A DNA stretch of 64,000 nt from Lepidurus packardi (taxonomy: Eukaryota > Arthropoda > Branchiopoda > Notostraca > Triopsidae). Below are positions 58,768 to 64,000 of the stretch, one piece after another. Position numbers and translations under genes: made by a program. The notes beneath the pieces were generated by a model that was given only the letters and a program-made list of their open reading frames with translations, searched no databases and was not told the DNA's origin. Position 1 is the first letter of the stretch. Every line of letters begins with the position of its first letter. The stretch covers positions 1 through 64,000 of the forward strand of contig JAKZAN010000059.1 in assembly GCA_023053545.1 (NCBI GenBank), given 5' to 3'.

Positions 58768-60229
58768 AACCAGCAGTGACGTCGTCATGACAGGCGTACA
58801 AAACCTCCCTTTTCAGAGAAGCAGGTACGCAGAGCCTTAGGCGACATTCGCCGTTTCTCACTAAAATCCGAAAAAGTGTTCCCTCCTTCATCGTGTATTG
58901 CACGACTTGGCGCCTCTGTGCGGCCCGCGGATTAAGTGTTTCCAAGATGGCAATAAGCTTTGCCCATCTCGGATCTGAACGTTGTTCTTGTTCCACATCA
59001 GCTAAACGAGTATCAACTGCTTGGACACCAATCCCGAACACTACCGGGCCGTTGTCGTCGCCTTTTCCAGCTGGGGGGTCAACGGGGTTGCGTGACAGAG
59101 GGTCAGCATCATTATGAACCCTCCCACTCCGATGTACGATTTGAAACTCGTATTCCATCAGAGCGAGGGCCCACCTAGCTAACCGCCCTGTGGACTCCCG
59201 TTTGGTCATTAGCCAACACAATGCGTGATGGTCTGTGACAGCTTTAAAAGGTTTACCCCAAACATACGGCCTAAATTTCTTTACGGCCCATACGAGAGCT
59301 AAGCATTCTTTCTCGGTGGTGGAATAATTCCGTTCACTTTTATTAAGGAGCCGGCTCGCATAAGCGATAACCCGCTCTTCGCCATCTTGGCGCTGTGCCA
59401 GAACCGCTCCTATGCCAAAATCACATGCGTCAGGATGGATCTCAAATCCACCATCCAACTCGGGGTGAGCTAGAATAGGCGCCGAAACAAGAGCTTGCTT
59501 GAGGTCTTCAAAAGCAGACTGTTGCTCGACACCCCATGCAAATGGTGTATTTAATTTGGTAAGCCTGGAGAGAGGTTCGGCCCTAGCTGAAAAATCTTTC
59601 ACGAATTTTCTGTAGTACGAGCATAGGCTCGTGAAACTACGAACCGCCGTAAGATTTGCCGGCGTTGGAAAGTCCGTGACGGCTGTTAATTTACTGTCAT
59701 CCGGCCTAATACCCTCCCGGTCCACTATGTGTCCAAGCACCTGAACAGTTTCGCAGCCAAAGCGACATTTGCTAGGTTTTAGCTTCAGCCCTGCTTTACC
59801 TAAGCATGCCAAAATGGCGTCAACATCTACCACATGCTTCTCGAAAGTTTTGGAGAAAATTACCACATCGTCTAGATAGATTAGACAAATTTGCCACTTG
59901 AAACCTGCTAAGATAACGTCCATCATCCTTTGAAAGGTGGCCGGTGCGTTACAAAGCCCAAATGGCATTTTCGTGAATTGGTATAGGCCATCCGGTGTTA
60001 TGAATGCCGTTTTCTCCCTATCTTCCTCCTTTACTCCTACTTGCCAGTAACCTGACATGAGGTCTAAAGTGCTGAAGAATTTCGAACCTTTCATGGAGTC
60101 CAAGTCATCATCCGTCCTGGGCAAAGGATAAACGTCCTTGATCGTGAGGGAATTTAGCCTCCGGTAGTCAACGCAAAAGCGCCAAGTACCGTCTTTCTTC
60201 TTTACCAAAACTACGGGGGTAGACCATGG
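58768..60229 (-). pseudogene. pol: Gypsy pol, reverse transcriptase and RNase H (interrupted at both ends)
   Basis: The open frame is 60,307-58,760, but its first 26 residues come from the solo LTR and its last 2 from the Mag-like LTR. Numbering in that frame: RT motifs FFSTLDLMSG (D82), MPFGLCNAPATF and the YLDD box at 144-147; RNase H D293, E334, D359 and D402. The piece stops at H507-x5-G513, between the first and second histidines of the integrase zinc domain, where the Mag-like element is inserted. Within the piece I see no stop or frameshift. The similarity is to animal Ty3/gypsy RTs of the 17.6/412 type. Confidence 0.93.
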
Positions 60230-60402
60230 TGTCATATGCCGAACACAACACACGTGGGGATTCGAACTCACGGAGGAAACCAATGTATTGAATGTTTGAG
60301 AGAACACGCTCGACTGACCCAGTCTGAGAGACGTGGGTCCTGTTTATACCGGGACATGGGGGGAAAAGGGGGTTTGTGTACTTGCAACATCACATCACAT
60401 GG
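60225..60402 (-). mobile_element. Solo LTR (60,230-60,397) with 5-bp target duplications
   Basis: CATGG at 60,225-60,229 and at 60,398-60,402 flank 168 bp that on the minus strand begin TGATGTG and end ATGACA, the TG...CA ends of an LTR. Inside, in minus sense, a TATAAA-type box (60,343-60,348) lies about 33 bases upstream of a TCAGT initiator (60,313-60,317), a good arthropod core promoter arrangement. Removing 168 + 5 bases puts the two halves of the gypsy pol back in one frame, which confirms the borders. Neither LTR of the other elements in this window matches it. Confidence 0.9.
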
Positions 60403-62814
60403 ACTGCTTGATGGTTCTACCACCCCTGCCTCTATCATTTCTTCCACCTGCTGCCTAATCAGCTCTTTTTCCCTGTAGGCGCTCCGGTAGGGAACCTGCG
60501 AAACGGGATTTGCGTTACCCGTATCTATTCCGTGCTCTACCACGTTGGATGCACCTAAATCTTCTGAACCCCCGGCAAAGCACTGGCGATGCTTACTTAG
60601 CACCTCTCTAAGCGCTTGCCTTTGATCATCGTCTAATCGATCAGAGATACAGCCATCCAGGGTCTCGTCAGTAACTACTCCTTCCTCTGCTTCCACTACG
60701 TGGGGTACCTGGTCTTCGACACTGCCTAAAACTGTCCCCGCAGCCACCCATTGGGCCTCCGGACCAAAGTTTACTAGCATTACCGGACCGTACCCACCCT
60801 GAAGGGTAGTAATGCTTCGACCTAAGCTGATCCCTTTTTCGATTAATAATCGCTTCTCGGGTTCTACCAGGAAATCCTGAGCTTCGTCTTCAGACGGCGG
60901 TGTTAGTTTACATTCGCCCCATTTGTCTGAACCCTGGTTCACAAGGTGGACATTAATGGGTATTCCCGATCGTGGGGGAATTTTGTGGGCCTGCAAGGAG
61001 GCTAACCTAAGCGGCCTACCTTGCTTCTTTTGACTTTTCCCTTTTGCGGCCAGCAACAGGCAACTGAAAGGATTATCTCTCTCGCTGGGATCGCTAGAGG
61101 TAGGATCAGCGATCTTACTAACGTCTATGTCACTGTCACTTCCGGCTTTTTCACTTGTCAGAGGAGGTCTACAGTTGGGACTTTCGCTATGGATTTCTGA
61201 AAGAATTTCGCAACAATCTGTGCCTCCTGGGTCCCATGCCTCGTCCTGACCTAACCTTGCCTCGTGGCACTCCACATCCACCACCGCAAGTCCGTGGGAA
61301 TCCTCTCTCGCGGCAGAGCCAGTACTTTTGGTTTCGCCCTCGGTGGGGGTTAACGGGCGAACAGCGGAAAAATTCAAATTCGCGCCTTGGTTTACCGTTT
61401 TCGTGGGAGGGGCAACTAGCAGAGCTCCGTTGACGGTCTCGCGGGGAGATCCCTGAAAAAGAAAAATGCACATGGAACGCAAGAAGGGTGGCACTAGAGA
61501 GAGGGGTGTAGAATGTCTTCCCCTCTCTTCTTGGTATTTAGCTACTAGAGACATAGATACGGGCAAGCTCTTCGTTACATCAGTATCTCGCCGTATCTCC
61601 AGAGGGATTCCCCAACACCCTTTTTCAGTTCTTGCGCTCACACGCGCCTCACCAGGGGAGGTGATTTCCCGTTGTCCCTGGATCGCGCATACCACGGTGT
61701 TAAGCTCACTAGCTACATCCTGAATCTGCCTCACGAAGGTCAGGGCCTCCTCACAAACGGTATCGCGTGCACATTCCTCGTGGTGTATCTCGGGTTGCCT
61801 TGTGGGGGTTTCCCGTGGAGCACTCACGCCGTTAGCAAGGGCGTCAGTACATGGAGAGACTAGGGGCGCCACCTGTTGAGGAATTCTCGAACAGTCTGCA
61901 AGATCAGTTTGTGTTTGAAAATTTGAAACGGGTTCTGTGGCAGGGCTTCCCCGCAGCAGGATCTCGGGATGCACAAGGCTTGGAACGTCCTTGACATCCG
62001 AGAGCGGTGCTACGGGAGCCACTATAGCGTAGCCAGCTGGCGTACATTCCTCAATTTGATCCTCAGACTCTCGTTCTTTGCTCGTAGTTTTCTTTGCCTT
62101 CCCTACCATCTGATCCTTCATTCTCCTATCTTGCTTTTCTGTTTGTTCCTCGTGGATTTCTACTACCCCAGTTATTTTATTTTCCTCGTTGGAAAGGATA
62201 ATTGGCAGCTCCACTCGTCCCTGTACACTCGGCTTTCGATCGGCTCTAGTTTCCCTGGTTCCATCTAGCTCGGTGGCATTGAGCATTCCCACTACCGTTT
62301 TTTCCTTGTTTTTAACCCTCTTTAGGCAACAGGTCGCCTGTGCAATTACGTTGCTAGCGCTATCTCCGATGGGCTTTTCCTCACTTTCCCGATGACCTGC
62401 GAGGGTAAACCCATCATCCCTATATCGGAGGGTCACATCACCTAATTGCCTAAGCAAATCGTTGCCTATGGTCAGTTCTGCCAAGCCGTTGTTAAAGACA
62501 ACGGCTTTCGTGTATACCTCCTTCCCTGCGAGTCGAACCCCGATATTCACACCACCTCGAATCTGAGCACGCTCGCCGTTTGCTACAACTATCTCGGGTC
62601 CCTCCCAGGCTACCAGCTGCGCCTGGGTACGTAAGGCCCAATCTTCAGAAACCACGCTCACGGCCGCACCAGTGTCGATGATGGCTATCGTTTCGACTCC
62701 ATTACACACTACCTTTTCTCTGACGAGGTTGGGACAAAACACACATAAGAGGGGGATCTCAATGACCTGGGCGACTCCGCCCCCCGGAGCCGCCCTTTTT
62801 AGTTTTCCGAACAC
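60398..62814 (-). pseudogene. pol: Gypsy pol, protease, long linker and pre-RT region (interrupted by a solo LTR)
   Basis: The open frame is 62,814-60,268. It overlaps the end of gag in the -1 frame, so expression by -1 frameshifting is likely. The aspartic protease DTGA motif is at residues 47-50, with the protease ending near 155. Residues about 155-611 form an unusually long, hydrophilic, low-similarity linker with no domain I recognise. From 612 the typical gypsy pre-RT region starts (IPPRSGIP..., RLLIEKGISLGRS, LVNFGPEAQWVAAGTVLGSV), reaching the RT N-terminus (EMIEAGVVEPSSSP) at residue 805, where the solo LTR is inserted. The remaining 43 residues come from that LTR. Confidence 0.9.
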
Positions 62815-63950
62815 GAATCTTCTCTATCGCTATCCGAGCGCCGTCCTGATGGTCTATCCAATCTCGACTTGCCACCCTTATCCCTGTTCTGAGATTCTTT
62901 ATCCCCCTTTCCCTTCCCGCTTCCCTTGTGGTTTGGCCCACGTTCCTTGGACTCGGGATTGGCACAGTAACGTGCAATGTGCCCTGGTTTCTGACAGCGG
63001 TAACAAATAGGCTTCCCATCATGCGTGCGGGGATGGGGGGGATAGGGACGAGTTGGGGAATAAGGACGGCCAACCTTACCTGGCGGTTTCGCGAAACTTT
63101 CGCGGAACTGCTGGAATTCACCGGCGAGTTTCTGAACGGCCTCCTCGAGGGCACCAGATTCCGCCGACGAACCGTTTCTCGGCCTTGGAGGTTCAACCGG
63201 CACAACAGGGGTGGGGGGTCCTTGTCCCCACACGTTCACACCGGCTATTGCGGCCTGCCTTGCACTGGCCTCTTCGTTTCTCATCACGCTGGTCCACCAC
63301 GATTGCGACACCCGGCTTCTCTCCTGGCTGAACTCCAGGAGGTTCGCCTCTTCCAGAAACTTTTCGCATGTTTGCACATTCGCGCGTGATAACGGCTCCA
63401 CCAAGGCGGGCCGTAAACCGCGAAACAAGTGGTTAAGCTTGTTATAATCTGACATGGTGGGGTGCACTTCGCGGCACATGTTGATAACATCCAGGTAGTA
63501 TGCATTCACACTTTCCTCGGGGTGTTGTACACGCATCTGCAGGCGGGCGGTGTTACGCAAGACCCGCCCCTGCGGGACGAAGAATTTGCAAAACTCGTCT
63601 TTCAACACTCCCCAGGACGGTGGAGACGATACACCAACGGGATATTTGTTGTGGTACCACGTGTCTGCCAGACCGTCGAGACTGGTGCCGAAGCATTCAA
63701 GCTGATCTTGGTCACTCCATCCATTGAAAACGGCAATCTGCTCGTACTTGGCCAAGAAGCGTAGGGGGTCCTCATCGTGGGTTCCCGCGAACCGCGGCGC
63801 ACTCATCGCCTTCCGCAACCTACCGGGCGCACCGGGGTTTGCCATGGTTGATGTAGGGCTGTTTGGCTCGGCAAGGAGGTCTACGAGTCTCACAACGGAT
63901 CTTCGCGGTGAAGGGGTGGTATTGGCCGGCTTCAATAGTCGACCTTTCAA
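62799..63950 (-). CDS. gag: Gypsy gag polyprotein with one zinc knuckle
   Basis: The 383-residue frame forms the capsid of the virus-like particle. The central capsid region (about 50-230) has the PRFAGTHDEDPLRFL and W-rich motifs of animal Ty3/gypsy Gag. A proline-rich region precedes the nucleocapsid, which has one CCHC knuckle at C316-x2-C319-x4-H324-x4-C329 and a basic, serine-rich tail. Two starts are possible: M1 at 63,950 and M36 at 63,845 (ATGGC context). M36 looks more native because homology begins soon after it. No stops or frameshifts are seen. The end overlaps pol by about 16 bases; CGGAAAACTAA precedes the stop. Confidence 0.9.
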   Translation of the reverse strand: MKGRLLKPANTTPSPRRSVVRLVDLLAEPNSPTSTMANPGAPGRLRKAMSAPRFAGTHDEDPLRFLAKYEQIAVFNGWSDQDQLECFGTSLDGLADTWYHNKYPVGVSSPPSWGVLKDEFCKFFVPQGRVLRNTARLQMRVQHPEESVNAYYLDVINMCREVHPTMSDYNKLNHLFRGLRPALVEPLSRANVQTCEKFLEEANLLEFSQERSRVSQSWWTSVMRNEEASARQAAIAGVNVWGQGPPTPVVPVEPPRPRNGSSAESGALEEAVQKLAGEFQQFRESFAKPPGKVGRPYSPTRPYPPHPRTHDGKPICYRCQKPGHIARYCANPESKERGPNHKGSGKGKGDKESQNRDKGGKSRLDRPSGRRSDSDREDSCSEN

Positions 63951-64000
63951 TCGCCTCCAACTCTTCCCGTACCGCGGAGAACTGGTACCTCCTGCGAGGG
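63951..64000 (-). other. Gypsy leader, incomplete at the window edge
   Basis: Fifty bases upstream of gag. No primer-binding site or LTR terminus can be identified. The element continues past the window. Confidence 0.4.

Larger units (their letters stand above)
50886..64000 (-). mobile_element. Ty3/gypsy LTR retrotransposon with env-like gene, itself carrying two insertions
   Basis: Read on the minus strand the order is gag, protease, RT, RNase H, integrase (split), two small ORFs, env-like ORFs, polypurine tract, 3' LTR. The 5' LTR and primer-binding site are outside the window. Subtracting the insertions at 55,016-58,767 and 60,230-60,402, more than 9.1 kb of this element is present. It lies inside LINE ORF2. 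The 4 bases before the LTR are ATAT; the matching target duplication would be beyond 64,000. The gag-pol-env layout and the fusion-peptide-like envelope resemble errantiviruses, but family placement needs a phylogeny. Confidence 0.88.

Noticed and set aside
60254-60274. A tRNA gene
   Set aside because: Only a T-arm-like stretch is present; no acceptor stem, D arm or anticodon arm can be built around it.
61466-62395. Several plus-strand frames of 60-100 aa
   Set aside because: All lie antisense to the long open pol linker and show no conserved motif.

Overview
The window is animal genomic DNA, most likely from an arthropod: heterochromatin-like satellite followed by a pile of nested retrotransposons, with no recognisable single-copy host gene. 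The lineage guess rests on an R1/I/Jockey-type LINE, a Ty3/gypsy element with an errantivirus-like envelope gene and a Mag-like Ty3/gypsy element. Nothing identifies the species.

Bases 1-48,040 are one uninterrupted satellite of a 20-bp monomer, about 2,400 copies, consensus GAATTAATTCAGTCCGTAAG. The AT half varies and contains the perfect palindrome GAATTAATTC. The AGTCCGTAAG half is far more constant. A linked variant pair ending in a 19-bp unit (GAATTCAATCAATCCTAAA) recurs roughly 85-90 times by eye. The array has grown by duplicating large blocks: offsets of 2,552, 3,799, 2,941, 2,794, 539 and 734 bp can be read from shared rare variants. The last 3 kb is the most diverged.

At 48,041 the satellite stops abruptly at the 5' end of a non-LTR retrotransposon (+ strand) with a 5' UTR, ORF1 (three zinc knuckles) and ORF2 (AP-type endonuclease). 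ORF1 ends TAG and ORF2 starts ATG directly after it, in the same frame. ORF2 is cut at 50,885 by a second element.

That second element is a Ty3/gypsy retrotransposon on the minus strand. Its 3' LTR is 50,886-51,294 (409 bp, termini TGTCACGG/CCGTGACA). Moving right it shows a broken env-like gene (51,540-52,749), two small coiled-coil ORFs with no recognised family (52,887-53,363 and 53,561-54,106), the integrase C-terminus (54,308-55,015), RT-RNase H (58,768-60,229), protease plus a long linker (60,398-62,814) and gag (62,799-63,950). Its 5' LTR, and presumably the rest of the LINE, lie beyond 64,000.

Two further insertions interrupt the gypsy pol. A 168-bp solo LTR (60,230-60,397) with a 5-bp target duplication sits just upstream of the RT core. 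A rearranged Mag-like element (+ strand, 55,144-58,767) sits in the integrase region. It has a pol with one stop and one frameshift, a 3' LTR of 221 bp, no gag and no normal 5' LTR. At its left edge is a perfect 128-bp inverted copy of the start of its own LTR, and the host integrase core is missing. The inferred order of events is satellite, then LINE, then env-gypsy, then (order unknown) solo LTR and Mag-like element.
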